64,000 nt of DNA, taken from Maribellus comscasis (GTDB lineage Bacteria > Bacteroidota > Bacteroidia > Bacteroidales > Prolixibacteraceae). Every line of letters begins with the position of its first letter. Position 1 is the stretch's first letter. The position numbers and the translations under genes were made by a program. Where the stretch lies: NCBI RefSeq assembly GCF_009762775.1, contig NZ_CP046401.1:5964001-6028000 (forward strand), in the 5' to 3' direction. Of this stretch, positions 26,148 through 34,684 are shown in pieces. The notes under the pieces were generated by a model, which worked only from the letters and a program-made list of their open reading frames with translations, was not told the origin of the DNA and made no database searches.

Positions 26148-26529
26148 ATGAAAGAGAAATTACCTTTTAACATTGGAAAAATACCGTTATTGAAAAAAAT
26201 AGGAGGGATACAGTTGCATGCAGCTAATGTAAAAGACTATTTTTTTAAGATTACCTGATACGCGGAATTCAGAGGTATATTTTATTTGATGAAGAGAAAA
26301 AATGATAATTTCAAATGCAATCGACCATCCGACGATAAATAGAGGAAACAACTTGATGAAGTAATATAAAATACCCTGTTTGAATGGATTGGAAGTATTT
26401 TGTAAATGGATTGATAATAACAGCCAGTTGGTAGGATGGGTACAAATAGAAATCGACAAATCAACGGGTAGCATTCAAGTTGTAAATAAAAATTTTTCGA
26501 CAGAAGAGCTTATTGTGGCAGGCAAATAG
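26148..26529 (+). pseudogene. Degenerate coding remnant in the 26069-26653 gap
   Basis: The 585 bases between the permease and the zinc-ribbon ORF hold no intact gene. Two stretches still look coding: a 36-codon frame at 26148-26258 (starting MKEKLPFNIGKIPLLKKIGG) and, in another frame, an open 54-codon stretch at 26365-26529 with well-mixed residues (LVGWVQIEIDKSTGSIQVV). Stops and a frame change separate them. I do not recognise the family. The reading is that a gene decayed here; the alternative is chance open frames in AT-rich DNA. Confidence 0.3.
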
Positions 26530-26653
26530 AGAACGGGTTATTCTGAGGTTTAGAAATTGTTATGTTCTTTATGTTAAGTGTTTTTTTTGAAGATTACAGC
26601 CCTTTATTTTTTTAAAAATTACAATCTTGTATGATGTATATACTTCCTTAAAA

Positions 26654-26737
26654 ATGAATTGTAAAAATTGTAATACTGAATTGAATTCAACTAACAATTA
26701 TTGTGGTCAATGTGGGGCAAAAACTATAAATGAATGA
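26654..26737 (+). CDS. Detached zinc-ribbon leader of the DUF3667 gene (27 residues)
   Basis: The frame encodes MNCKNC, a short spacer, then YCGQCGAK and stops at TGA 26735-26737. Two CxxC pairs make a treble-clef/zinc-ribbon, which is how DUF3667 membrane proteins normally begin. It overlaps the start of the following membrane-protein frame by 8 bases. The overlap contains AATGAATG, a tandem 4-bp repeat; with one copy removed, the ribbon reads straight into NERITLKY of the downstream frame. So this is most likely the N-terminus of that protein separated by a 4-bp duplication, not an independent gene. Confidence 0.6.
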   Translation: MNCKNCNTELNSTNNYCGQCGAKTINE

Positions 26738-27476
26738 ACGAATTACGCTGAAATATTTAATATCAGCGGTGTTGTCGTCTTTTGGCTGGGACAATCGTTT
26801 TTGGGTTACATTCAGAGATTTGCTGATTAGACCCCAGTTTGTAATTCATAAATATTTGGAAGGGACCCGTAAAAAGCATACAAATCCGTTTACTTTTTTT
26901 GCAATTGTTATTACAATTTCGGTTTTGTTAAATAGTTTCTATTTTGATGAATTAATTGAGATGTCGTCTAATATAGCAACAATGAGTAAAACCGAAACTG
27001 AAACTGCCGCCAGATCATTGCTGGATAAGGATATTAGTGAAAGCAATACAGGTGAAAACAGTCTGGAAAGAATACAATTTATTGAAGATTTGAGCACTTT
27101 TTTGTACAAGAATTATTATTATTTTTCTTTTTTATTTCTTCCTCTTTATACTTACATCGCTTTTCTTGTTTTTAGAAAACCAAATAATTATGCAGAACAT
27201 CTGGTTATAAATACTTATATACAAGGGCAGGTTGCTATTTTTGGGATGTTTCTTTTTTTAATCGCCATATTTGTTCGCAGAACAGAAACATATTTTTGGG
27301 GAACGTTTTTACTAACCTTTCTTTATTATTCCTATGTCTATCAGAAAATCCGGAATTATAGCTTTAAACAATTATTGGGTAGAATACTAAAGTTTTTTAT
27401 GGTTTTGTTTATTCTGCTGTTACTGTTCGGGATATTAAGTTTTTCGGCTGGAATTATAATATCGTTACTAAAATGA
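26730..27476 (+). CDS. DUF3667-family membrane protein, body without its zinc ribbon
   Basis: A 248-residue protein with about five membrane helices (near residues 52-72, 115-140, 160-180, 188-206 and 222-247). The N-terminal part RITLKYLISAVLS and RDLLIRPQFVIHKYLEGTRKKHTNPFTFF match the DUF3667 family, whose function is unknown. In relatives this part is preceded directly by a zinc ribbon; here the ribbon is in a different frame and overlaps this start by 8 bases. The body could still be made from ATG 26730 by translational coupling through the ATGA overlap, or the pair could be a frameshifted gene. Neighbours give no clue to role. Confidence 0.7.
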   Translation: MNERITLKYLISAVLSSFGWDNRFWVTFRDLLIRPQFVIHKYLEGTRKKHTNPFTFFAIVITISVLLNSFYFDELIEMSSNIATMSKTETETAARSLLDKDISESNTGENSLERIQFIEDLSTFLYKNYYYFSFLFLPLYTYIAFLVFRKPNNYAEHLVINTYIQGQVAIFGMFLFLIAIFVRRTETYFWGTFLLTFLYYSYVYQKIRNYSFKQLLGRILKFFMVLFILLLLFGILSFSAGIIISLLK

Positions 27477-27630
27477 AAAGGAGTAATTTGTGTTTCTGAA
27501 TATACCTCCATTTTAGCCTTCCTCTGTAATGGTATTTTGTATTCTCCCCCAAAACAAAAAAACGAGGAAGCCTTTTGCCCGTAAATTTTGGTCTTTGACT
27601 TTTGAACCGGATATAAAATAAGCTTGCAAC

Positions 27631-28395
27631 TTATTCAATTTCAATACCTACCGGGCAATGATCGGAACCCATTATTTCATTTAAAATAAATGCCTCTTTT
27701 ACTGAAGGGAGAAAAGTTTCGCTGACAAGAAAGTAATCGATTCTCCAGCCGACGTTTTTGCTGCGGGCACCGGCACGGTAACTCCACCACGAGTATATGT
27801 CGGTTTTGTTGGGGTAGAAGTGCCTGAAAGTATCAGTGAACCCTCTCTGAGTGTAACGATCCATACCATCAATTTCTTCCTGCATGTACCCCGCCGATTT
27901 ATTATAATTTGGCTTAGGCCTCGCCAAGTCGATCGGCTGATGCGCAACATTAAAATCACCACAAACGATAACCGGTTTTGTTTGTTCCATTTTTTTTAGA
28001 TAGTCAAAAAATGCTTTATCCCATTGCTGCCTGTATTTCAGCCTTTTTAATTCACTTCCTGAATTTGGAACATATACCGTTACCAGATAAAAGTTTTCGT
28101 ATTCCAAACATAAAACACGGCCTTCCAAATCGTGCTCTGCAATGCCAATGTCTGGTGTAATATCTAACGGTTTGGTTTTTGTTAAAACAGCAACCCCCGA
28201 ATAACCTTTTTTAACGGCTGAGTTTGAATAAATATGATACTCTTTCAACGAGGATAATGTTGCTGCAACCTGTTCATCCTGAGCTTTGGTTTCCTGCAAA
28301 CACAAAATATCAGGTTTCATTTGTTCCACACTTTCAGAGAGATTTTTATTGGCAACAGCCCGCACACCGTTTACATTCCAGGAAATAATTTTCAT
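27631..28395 (-). CDS. xth: Exodeoxyribonuclease III (AP endonuclease family)
   Basis: Cuts DNA at abasic sites and removes 3' blocks during base excision repair. The start at 28395 gives MKIISWNVNGVRA, the exact family N-terminus; the frame is open a further 26 codons upstream but that extension has no family match. Catalytic landmarks are all visible: LQETKAQ (metal-binding Glu), GDFNVAHQPIDL, and SDHCPVGIEIE with the C-terminal catalytic His. The length of 254 residues is normal. It is divergent from the PEP carboxykinase candidate and convergent with the DUF3667 gene. Confidence 0.95.
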   Translation of the reverse strand: MKIISWNVNGVRAVANKNLSESVEQMKPDILCLQETKAQDEQVAATLSSLKEYHIYSNSAVKKGYSGVAVLTKTKPLDITPDIGIAEHDLEGRVLCLEYENFYLVTVYVPNSGSELKRLKYRQQWDKAFFDYLKKMEQTKPVIVCGDFNVAHQPIDLARPKPNYNKSAGYMQEEIDGMDRYTQRGFTDTFRHFYPNKTDIYSWWSYRAGARSKNVGWRIDYFLVSETFLPSVKEAFILNEIMGSDHCPVGIEIE

Positions 28396-28514
28396 TTTTT
28401 TGTATTTATTGTCAACAATACTACAAAAAAATGGTATTTTATATTGAATCATTTGTAAATTTTTTTGATCCAAACCATCTCTTCATTGTTAAATATGAAG
28501 GTAAAAAAGACAGG

Positions 28515-28548
28515 TTTGTTTTTTTCTTTTTTGTATTTTTTAAATTTG
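28515..28548 (+). promoter_or_regulatory. Putative promoter of the PEP carboxykinase-like gene
   Basis: TTTG at 28515-28518 and TAAATTTG at 28541-28548 match the Bacteroidetes -33 and -7 consensus in full, with a 22-base spacer at the upper end of the usual range. The implied transcript starts about 20 bases before the ATG at 28575. Confidence 0.5.
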
Positions 28549-28574
28549 AATATGACTAGTAAATTATTGCAAAA

Positions 28575-31500
28575 ATGGATAAAATAGAAAAGACAGCACT
28601 CGCATTCAAAAAGAGTAAACGCGACAGAAGGGATATGATTCAATATATCAACCTTCAACTTGCTTCGCTGGGGCAGCCCTTTTTTTACGACGATTCTGAT
28701 GCAGGAACTAAATATGCAAATTCAAAGTTTCAGGCCTTAACAGAGGGACTGATTAACAGTTTTAAGGAAAAATCGAGGCTTTTGGAAGGACATCTCTCCC
28801 CGGTAGATACGAGGATTCAAAATTTTATTGACGACTATTTGAAGGAAATACAGTTTGATAAGGATTTTCGCTTGCCTTCCGACACCTTCGTTTTAAATCA
28901 AAGAGGAATGGCAAGAGAACTAAGTTTGCCTCCGAATGGCAAGGAATTTAAAAGCGATTTGTTAAGTTCTTACCGTTTAAAACAGGGTGTTCTGAATAAT
29001 CCTGCAAGCGACAAACGAACTACAAAGGGGACTTTTCATATTGTACGTGGCGGCTTACCTGTCCCCCTGGATAAAAAAGAAGTACCTAAGATTACTTTTG
29101 CGCATTTGTTACATGAAGCTTTGCATCCTTCGGACGATTTAATGTTATTGCCTTTTACTGCCAATCAGAATGAAAAGGCAAAAGTTATGGTTTCACTTTT
29201 GCTTCGCCCTGTGGTTTGTCCCGAGGTAAAGGGAGTCATCAGTGAGAAAAGTATGGAGATTCGTTTTTTTGCACCAGGTACGCTTGTGAGTAATCTGGAT
29301 TTTGTTGAGACTATTTTTGGAAATGCCGGCGACCATAATTTGGCTGTAAATGATGCTGCGCTTGATGTTGAACACTGGACCGGCCATACAGGATGCGTAA
29401 TACTGGCTCCACAACTCACTAAATTAAAAAAGAAAGATGTTGGCCTGCCACATTATGATGACGCATCGGAACGTCAAAAGCAGGACGGCATGTGCTGGAA
29501 AGATAAAAACGAACTGTACAACGACGGAACAGCTTTTAAACTCACCTGTCGCAACGAGAAGGGAGTGGTTGTGACTTTGATAGCAGATAACTATTACGGT
29601 TATTCAAAAAAGGAGGTGAAAACTCAAATCAGTTATTCTGCAAACCTTTATGGTTTGGTGGAGGAAGAACATTCAGGGGGAGCTATTGCTTTTCCGCGTG
29701 GTAACATGAGCGATAAGGTATTTGGTTCCAACTTCACTAAGAAGTTTGATGCTCCCTACAAGTTTGAGGAAGTTAAAAAGCTGTTGGCGGATAAAATTGA
29801 TTTACAGGGAGGCAATTATGCCATTGATAAAAAATACAGCGATATTGTTTATATTCCTGAAAATGCGGATATTGATATTGAACAGACCAGTGTTTACTGG
29901 ACTTATAAAGACAAAGAATTTAGCCTGAAATTGTCGCCTCAGAAAGTGTATGTTCATCCAACGGGCCATAAGTTTCAGTTGGTAAAACACCCCACTGAGC
30001 AAATGTGGCGGATCATTGATACGGCACCGGAAGGTATGTTCTGCCATAAACCAAGTACAGTCTCCGGAGGTGGAAAATCGGAAATTTCAAAGTCGATGCA
30101 AAATGCTATTAAGTATGGTTATTTTTATATTGAAAACCTAGAGGATGCGGAAAATAAAGTGGATGAAATAATCAATAAAGATTATTCCGACAGGTGGAAA
30201 AATATTCGCCCCGATGCCGCTCCGTCAAGGTCGTTTCTGAGCAAGGAACGAACATTAGGCTCTGCTGTTAAGCTGCTTACTCCTTCCGGCCAGTACAGTG
30301 ATAAATACAATAAATTTCTTTCAGAAATACCGGAGAATGTTCGTACGCTGGCTTTGTTTGTCAAACGTCACTATCGAGGCAATGAGGAGAGGCGATTAAA
30401 GTGGAAAGAACTGTTTAACGTGGAAATCGTGAATGGTCGTCCGGGAAATGTTTTGCGCTATAAACACCAGCCTATTACAGCAAGTTATGTGCGAATCGGA
30501 TTCAACCAGGAGGGTCGCTGGTATATCCATAAGTTGCGTTCTGATTTTGTCCCGAGTTTAAAAATTCAAACCGAAGATGATATTTCAGCCACTATAACTT
30601 TGCCGGCCAAACAGCTGAAAAATCTGAATAAAGAGTTTGGAAATCCAAGTCAGAAACTGGTGGCCAATTGTGAAAGTTATCTTTTTCAACGGCCCGATGA
30701 GGCGGTAATTCGTGGTTATGACAAGGAAGCTGAAAAGGAGATTGTGGATAACAATACTTTCCTTACCAATTACGAACCTCTGACAAAAGAAAACGCACAG
30801 GAGCTTTTGGATGATGTGATTACTTTTGAAAAGTATACAAAACCTGTTAAAGAGTTTATCAGAAAAGTTGCGCGGGGTAGTGGCAATTGTTATTTTGTTA
30901 CGCCTTCTCATCCGCGGATTGTGGACGGTGAGCCGACAAAAAATCCGCGTTATCTGCAACGAAATATATTTAAGGAAGAAACAATGGACAGCTATCTGGC
31001 CGAGGTTGGTGTAAGATTATTCAGAAAAATAAAACCACAAGACCCGGTTCACTGGCCTGTTAATGCGGTTCTTCCCGGAAGAAGAAATAATCCGGCCGAT
31101 AAAGAAGGTGGTATTCGCCCCTTGAGTGTTTACAATCCGATTCATTATCAGGAGTTGCCGGAATTATTTATGGATTTTATTGCAAGCATTACCGGAAAAT
31201 CACCTTCAACAACAGGAGCAGGTCTGGAGGGCGCACTTACCAAAGGGCCTTTTAATATGCTGGTTCCAACCACCGATTTAAATAATGCGCTACTTTCTTA
31301 CATTTTAACCGAATACCAGGGGTTTAGCAGTGCCGCCGGATACATCGGTTCCGAAAATCGATTTGACCATGACATCAGTATTTTGATTCCTGAAATTTGG
31401 GCGCGCCTGGTTCCTGAAGATCGTGATGCAAAAAAACTGATTGAAAATGAATGCCTCGAAAAACTGGAGGATTTTGAATATGAGGGTAAAAAAGTTCTGG

Positions 31501-32060
31501 CCAGCCGTTTGGGGTACCGTATTACAAAAAACTTTGCTTTTCGCTGTATGAACCGTTTGTTTGATGAGCCGCTGGCTGTTTTTAACGAACGTATGCTAAA
31601 ACCTGAATTACAGAGCATGGAAGAGTACGTGGACGGAATAAACAATATTACAGAAGCGATGCAACGTGCCGCGCTGCCTTACTTCGAAGACGGAAGTGTG
31701 GAGGCTGCCATTCCGCCGCTGAAAGTATTATTGCATGTTATGGCCTATGGGCATTATGAAGGAATGGATATTAATGAACCGGAATTGCGTAAGATGTTTG
31801 AACGCGATGAGGTGATCAAAACAGAGTGGTATAAAGAGCGCCTGAAAATTAAACAGGAAAAAGAGATTGCTTTTTATAAATTTCAGATTGAATATCTCGA
31901 AATATTTAAAGCAAACAAACAGAATAAATCCTTGGTTTTGGAAATGGACATTAACGGGCGTCTGAAAAAGGCAAAAGAGCTACTGGCGCATGTTGAATCC
32001 AAACAGTACCTGAATGAACTGGTTGGAACAATTGGAGCAGATCCTTTATATAAAAAATAA
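28575..32060 (+). CDS. Probable pyrophosphate-dependent phosphoenolpyruvate carboxykinase (PPi-PEPCK)
   Basis: A 1161-residue soluble protein without signal peptide or membrane segments. The size, about twice that of ATP- or GTP-dependent PEPCK, and a P-loop-like segment STVSGGGKSEISKS (Lys501) that resembles the kinase-1a loop of PEPCKs, fit the PPi-dependent PEPCK family described from Propionibacterium and Entamoeba. That enzyme interconverts oxaloacetate + PPi with PEP + CO2 + Pi. Other likely active-site regions are HWTGHTGCVILAP, EEEHSGGAIAFPRGNM and GSENRFDHDISILIP. I rely on size and motif memory, not an alignment, so the function call is moderate. It stands alone between its own promoter and a strong terminator. 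If correct, it links glycolysis and the TCA branch without nucleotide cost. Confidence 0.6.
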   Translation: MDKIEKTALAFKKSKRDRRDMIQYINLQLASLGQPFFYDDSDAGTKYANSKFQALTEGLINSFKEKSRLLEGHLSPVDTRIQNFIDDYLKEIQFDKDFRLPSDTFVLNQRGMARELSLPPNGKEFKSDLLSSYRLKQGVLNNPASDKRTTKGTFHIVRGGLPVPLDKKEVPKITFAHLLHEALHPSDDLMLLPFTANQNEKAKVMVSLLLRPVVCPEVKGVISEKSMEIRFFAPGTLVSNLDFVETIFGNAGDHNLAVNDAALDVEHWTGHTGCVILAPQLTKLKKKDVGLPHYDDASERQKQDGMCWKDKNELYNDGTAFKLTCRNEKGVVVTLIADNYYGYSKKEVKTQISYSANLYGLVEEEHSGGAIAFPRGNMSDKVFGSNFTKKFDAPYKFEEVKKLLADKIDLQGGNYAIDKKYSDIVYIPENADIDIEQTSVYWTYKDKEFSLKLSPQKVYVHPTGHKFQLVKHPTEQMWRIIDTAPEGMFCHKPSTVSGGGKSEISKSMQNAIKYGYFYIENLEDAENKVDEIINKDYSDRWKNIRPDAAPSRSFLSKERTLGSAVKLLTPSGQYSDKYNKFLSEIPENVRTLALFVKRHYRGNEERRLKWKELFNVEIVNGRPGNVLRYKHQPITASYVRIGFNQEGRWYIHKLRSDFVPSLKIQTEDDISATITLPAKQLKNLNKEFGNPSQKLVANCESYLFQRPDEAVIRGYDKEAEKEIVDNNTFLTNYEPLTKENAQELLDDVITFEKYTKPVKEFIRKVARGSGNCYFVTPSHPRIVDGEPTKNPRYLQRNIFKEETMDSYLAEVGVRLFRKIKPQDPVHWPVNAVLPGRRNNPADKEGGIRPLSVYNPIHYQELPELFMDFIASITGKSPSTTGAGLEGALTKGPFNMLVPTTDLNNALLSYILTEYQGFSSAAGYIGSENRFDHDISILIPEIWARLVPEDRDAKKLIENECLEKLEDFEYEGKKVLASRLGYRITKNFAFRCMNRLFDEPLAVFNERMLKPELQSMEEYVDGINNITEAMQRAALPYFEDGSVEAAIPPLKVLLHVMAYGHYEGMDINEPELRKMFERDEVIKTEWYKERLKIKQEKEIAFYKFQIEYLEIFKANKQNKSLVLEMDINGRLKKAKELLAHVESKQYLNELVGTIGADPLYKK

Positions 32061-32077
32061 ACGGGAAAGCTTTTAAT

Positions 32078-32118
32078 AAAAAAGAGCCGTTCATTAAATT
32101 CTGAACGGCTCTTTTTTT
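32078..32118. terminator. Bidirectional intrinsic terminator
   Basis: AGAGCCGTTCA at 32083-32093 pairs perfectly with TGAACGGCTCT at 32102-32112 across an 8-base loop, with a run of A on the left and T on the right. It lies between the stops of the PEP carboxykinase-like gene (+) and the sulfatase (-), and can serve both. Confidence 0.9.
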
Positions 32119-32132
32119 CATTTGAGATCTTT

Positions 32133-33524
32133 TTATTCTGAATAAAATTTTGCTTTGTGCTGTTCGGCGAAACTCATCAGTTTTTCAGCGATATCGGGAT
32201 GAGCTTCAATAACATTTGTTGTTTCATAAGGATCATTTTCCATGTCAAAAAGCGACAATTCAATTTTGGTTTGTTTGTATTTTCCTGCCATGCCGTCATT
32301 TGCAGCATAATCCAGCGTTCTGTAATCATGCGGGAGATGCATTTTCCATTTTCCATCGCCACTCATTATTGCCTGAAATTCTGAACCATTGGAGAAAGCA
32401 TAATAGTCATGCGGGTTTGTTGCGTTTTCTTTTCCTGCAATCAGGTCCCACACATCACGGCCGTCAATTTCAGTTTCCGGCAACGACACATTGGCTAACT
32501 TACACAAGGTCGGTAAAAAATCGATGGTTAGAAATGTGTTCGTCGATTTTTGGTTTCCGGCTAATTCATCAGGGTATTTTACAATACATGCTGAACGTGT
32601 TCCCCCGTCAAATGACGTTCCTTTGGCCTCGCGGAAAGGTGTGGTTCCTGCGTGATTCCCGTATGAAATCCACGGACCATTATCTGATGTGAAAATGACA
32701 ATCGTATTTTTATCAATTCCGTTTTCTTTTAAAGCCGTATTTATTTGACCAACCGACCAGTCGAGTTCAAGCAAAACATCACCATATAACCCAACTCCCG
32801 ATTTTCCTTCGAACTCAGGACTGCAAAAAAGTGGTACATGCGCCATATTATGCGGAACATATAACAGGAATGGTTCGTCTTTGTGCCGGTTTATAAAATC
32901 AACAGCATGTTCTGTATACCATTTTGTCAGCATTTTTTGGTCATCAAAATCAACATCTTCAATGGTTACTTTATTATTTTCCCAAAACTGAAGCGGGTAA
33001 CGTCCCCAATATTCCGGATTTTCAGGATGATGTTTCCACATATCGTTGGAATACATTAATCCGCAACTTTCATCAAAACCACGGGCCGCAGGGCGGGTTT
33101 CCGCTTGGTCTCCACAATGCCACTTTCCGAAAACGGCTGTGCTGTAACCGGCTTTTTTAAATACTTCTGCAATGGTTGGGAAATTGGTTTCAAGCCCTCT
33201 TTCTGTAGGACCGTGCGCTCCAAACACTTTAGTCCTGCCCGGGTAGCATCCTGAAATTAAAGCTGAGCGTGATGCAGAGCAGATTGCCTGCGGAACATAA
33301 AAATTGGTAAACGTTATTCCTTCCTCTGCAAGTTTTTCTACGTTTGGTGTTTTAATTTTTTTCTGACCAAAAGGTGAAAAATCGGAATAGCCCGAATCAT
33401 CCAAAAAAACGATGACAATGTTGGGCTGTTTTTTTTCTTCCGGTTCTTTTGTTGAACTGTTGCAGGAAACAATTGAAAATAACGTTGATATAAAAAGAGC
33501 AAATAATAGAAGTTTTTGTTTCAT
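32133..33524 (-). CDS. Formylglycine-dependent sulfatase (family S1), lipoprotein
   Basis: Removes sulfate esters, probably from a sulfated glycan. A lipoprotein signal ends at SIVSC (lipid Cys21). The catalytic motif is CSASR with Cys82 as the residue converted to formylglycine, and metal ligands include Asp42-Asp43 in FLDDSGYSD and the later FTSDNGPW segment. The length of 463 residues is standard. The Cys-type motif needs an anaerobic sulfatase-maturating enzyme or equivalent, which is not in this window. It stands alone, sharing a terminator with its converging neighbour; no other sulfatase or sulfated-glycan gene is adjacent. Confidence 0.93.
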   Translation of the reverse strand: MKQKLLLFALFISTLFSIVSCNSSTKEPEEKKQPNIVIVFLDDSGYSDFSPFGQKKIKTPNVEKLAEEGITFTNFYVPQAICSASRSALISGCYPGRTKVFGAHGPTERGLETNFPTIAEVFKKAGYSTAVFGKWHCGDQAETRPAARGFDESCGLMYSNDMWKHHPENPEYWGRYPLQFWENNKVTIEDVDFDDQKMLTKWYTEHAVDFINRHKDEPFLLYVPHNMAHVPLFCSPEFEGKSGVGLYGDVLLELDWSVGQINTALKENGIDKNTIVIFTSDNGPWISYGNHAGTTPFREAKGTSFDGGTRSACIVKYPDELAGNQKSTNTFLTIDFLPTLCKLANVSLPETEIDGRDVWDLIAGKENATNPHDYYAFSNGSEFQAIMSGDGKWKMHLPHDYRTLDYAANDGMAGKYKQTKIELSLFDMENDPYETTNVIEAHPDIAEKLMSFAEQHKAKFYSE

Positions 33525-33640
33525 GTTGGTTAATTAAAGAATTTACTCAAAAATAGGAGATTTGATTTAGAATGTAACTATTAATTTCAGGATTGTTACA
33601 ATGAATAGTTTATATAATAAAATTTTAATCAAATAATTCT

Positions 33641-33828
33641 CCGGGGCTTTGCCTCGGGGTTACCTTATATTCTCCCCTGAAATCAGGGGAGATGTCATCG
33701 GCCAGATGGTGGATGACAGAGGGGTGAAATAAAGAAAATCTGACTTTTCAGCATTGTTGCTGAAAATAAAGTTGGCGAAATACTCCTTGGTTCTGCCACG
33801 GGGATAGTCAACTTTAGGGATTTTCTTT
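33641..33828. repeat. Palindromic, highly structured intergenic element
   Basis: The 375-base gap between the sulfatase and cold-shock genes is mostly made of nested inverted repeats. Stems: 33641-33647 with 33651-33657; CTCCCCTGA at 33672-33680 with TCAGGGGAG at 33683-33691; TTTTCAGCA at 33745-33753 with TGCTGAAAA at 33758-33766; TAAAGTTG at 33767-33774 with CAACTTTA at 33809-33816; and an outer stem AAAGAAAATC at 33731-33740 with GATTTTCTTT at 33819-33828 enclosing the last two. It has no coding potential. The rest of the gap (33525-33640, 33829-33899) shows nothing notable. A dispersed MITE- or REP-like repeat, or an RNA element ahead of the cold-shock gene, are the main readings. Confidence 0.7.
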
Positions 33829-33899
33829 ATTTGTCTTCAATTTTTTTACTAAAATCAGCATTTTTAACGTACCTTGTGCCCAACAAATTTAAGAATATC

Positions 33900-34091
33900 A
33901 TGAATAAAGGAACAGTAAAATTTTTTAATGAACAAAAAGGTTTTGGTTTCATTAAAGATTCTGAATCATCAAAAGAGTATTTCGTTCATTCAAGTGGGTT
34001 GAAAGACAATATTGGAGAAGGCGATGAAGTAACTTTTGATTTGGAAGAAGGAAGAAAAGGGTTAAATGCCGTAAATGTTAAACTGGCTTAG
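33900..34091 (+). CDS. Cold-shock domain protein (CspA family)
   Basis: A 63-residue single cold-shock domain that binds single-stranded RNA or DNA and melts mRNA structure. Starting at 33900 gives MNKGTVKFFNEQKGFGFI with the RNP1-like KGFGFI motif and the RNP2-like YFVHSS motif; the frame is open 23 codons upstream, but that would add a non-family extension. It is followed by a clear terminator. Upstream lies a structured element whose 3' end is 71 bases before this start, so a long structured leader is possible, though such leaders are best known from enterobacterial cspA. Confidence 0.95.
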   Translation: MNKGTVKFFNEQKGFGFIKDSESSKEYFVHSSGLKDNIGEGDEVTFDLEEGRKGLNAVNVKLA

Positions 34092-34120
34092 TTTAAAATA
34101 GTAATACATTTAAGAGTTTC

Positions 34121-34149
34121 AGGTCTCGTTGTAAAGCGAGACCTTTTTT
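34121..34149 (+). terminator. Intrinsic terminator of the cold-shock gene
   Basis: AGGTCTCG at 34121-34128 pairs with CGAGACCT at 34137-34144 across an 8-base loop, followed by a T-run to 34149. It lies 29 bases after the cold-shock stop. Confidence 0.9.
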
Positions 34150-34193
34150 ATGCAATCTATTTTAGAAATTGATAAAATAAACGGATAATATAT

Positions 34194-34682
34194 TTAATCT
34201 TCAAAGAAGTCATCGGGATTAAAAGGAATGTCGTCATCCGGATCTTTGTCTAAAGGCCCCACACCTGGCGGGTTAAACAAGCCCCAATCGTCTTTTATAT
34301 AGTTCCATTTATCAAAGCTTTCCACCCATTCAATAAAAAGCAATCTGTATTCTTCAATTAATTCTCTAACGATGTCGAAATACTGAACGTCTTCAAAACC
34401 AAACATTTCCAGAGAATGATTTGAAACCATCAGGTCACGGGCAGCTTTTCGTATTATGGCGGCGGCTTCCATTCTGATATCATAGAGATCACCACCTTCT
34501 GCACCTGCTACTTTTACCGTAAGCTGAGCAGCGTCACTTAGCATATTTCCTTTTATAAACTGAAGGTGTTCGTTGTCTTCCGGTATCAGTTCACTGATTT
34601 GGTGTACAACGTCAAAAATTTCTTTTCCTTTTTTGTATATGGGAAGACTTTCGGCTGGTCGTTCATGTTTTTCGTAATCCAT
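34194..34682 (-). CDS. Conserved hypothetical alpha-helical protein
   Basis: I do not recognise a named family. The 162 residues are predicted largely helical (about residues 15-125), with a segment SDAAQLTVKVAGAEGGDLYDIRMEAAAIIRKAARDLM that recalls four-helix-bundle proteins, and an acidic, proline-rich tail (LDKDPDDDIPFNPDDFFED). No signal peptide or membrane segment is present. It starts 2 bases after the stop of the carbamoylputrescine amidase gene, so it is the last gene of the agmatine operon. A role in polyamine metabolism is suggested only by this position. Confidence 0.7.
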   Translation of the reverse strand: MDYEKHERPAESLPIYKKGKEIFDVVHQISELIPEDNEHLQFIKGNMLSDAAQLTVKVAGAEGGDLYDIRMEAAAIIRKAARDLMVSNHSLEMFGFEDVQYFDIVRELIEEYRLLFIEWVESFDKWNYIKDDWGLFNPPGVGPLDKDPDDDIPFNPDDFFED

Positions 34683-34684
34683 AT

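Noticed and set aside
27500..27600. Inverted repeat between the DUF3667 and exonuclease III genes
   Set aside because: CCTTCCTC and GAGGAAGC nearly match, but the pairing fails after eight bases and the spacing is long; not convincing as a terminator.
32216..32692. Open 158-codon frame on the plus strand inside the sulfatase gene
   Set aside because: Overlaps the C-terminal half of a well-supported sulfatase and its composition (many His, Phe, Arg) is typical of antisense frames here.
33641..33828. CRISPR-like repeat array
   Set aside because: The repeats are inverted, not direct, and there are no regularly spaced units or cas genes.
34112..34149. Possible small RNA between the cold-shock gene and the hypothetical gene
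   Set aside because: The structure is fully explained as the intrinsic terminator of the cold-shock gene; no separate promoter is visible.
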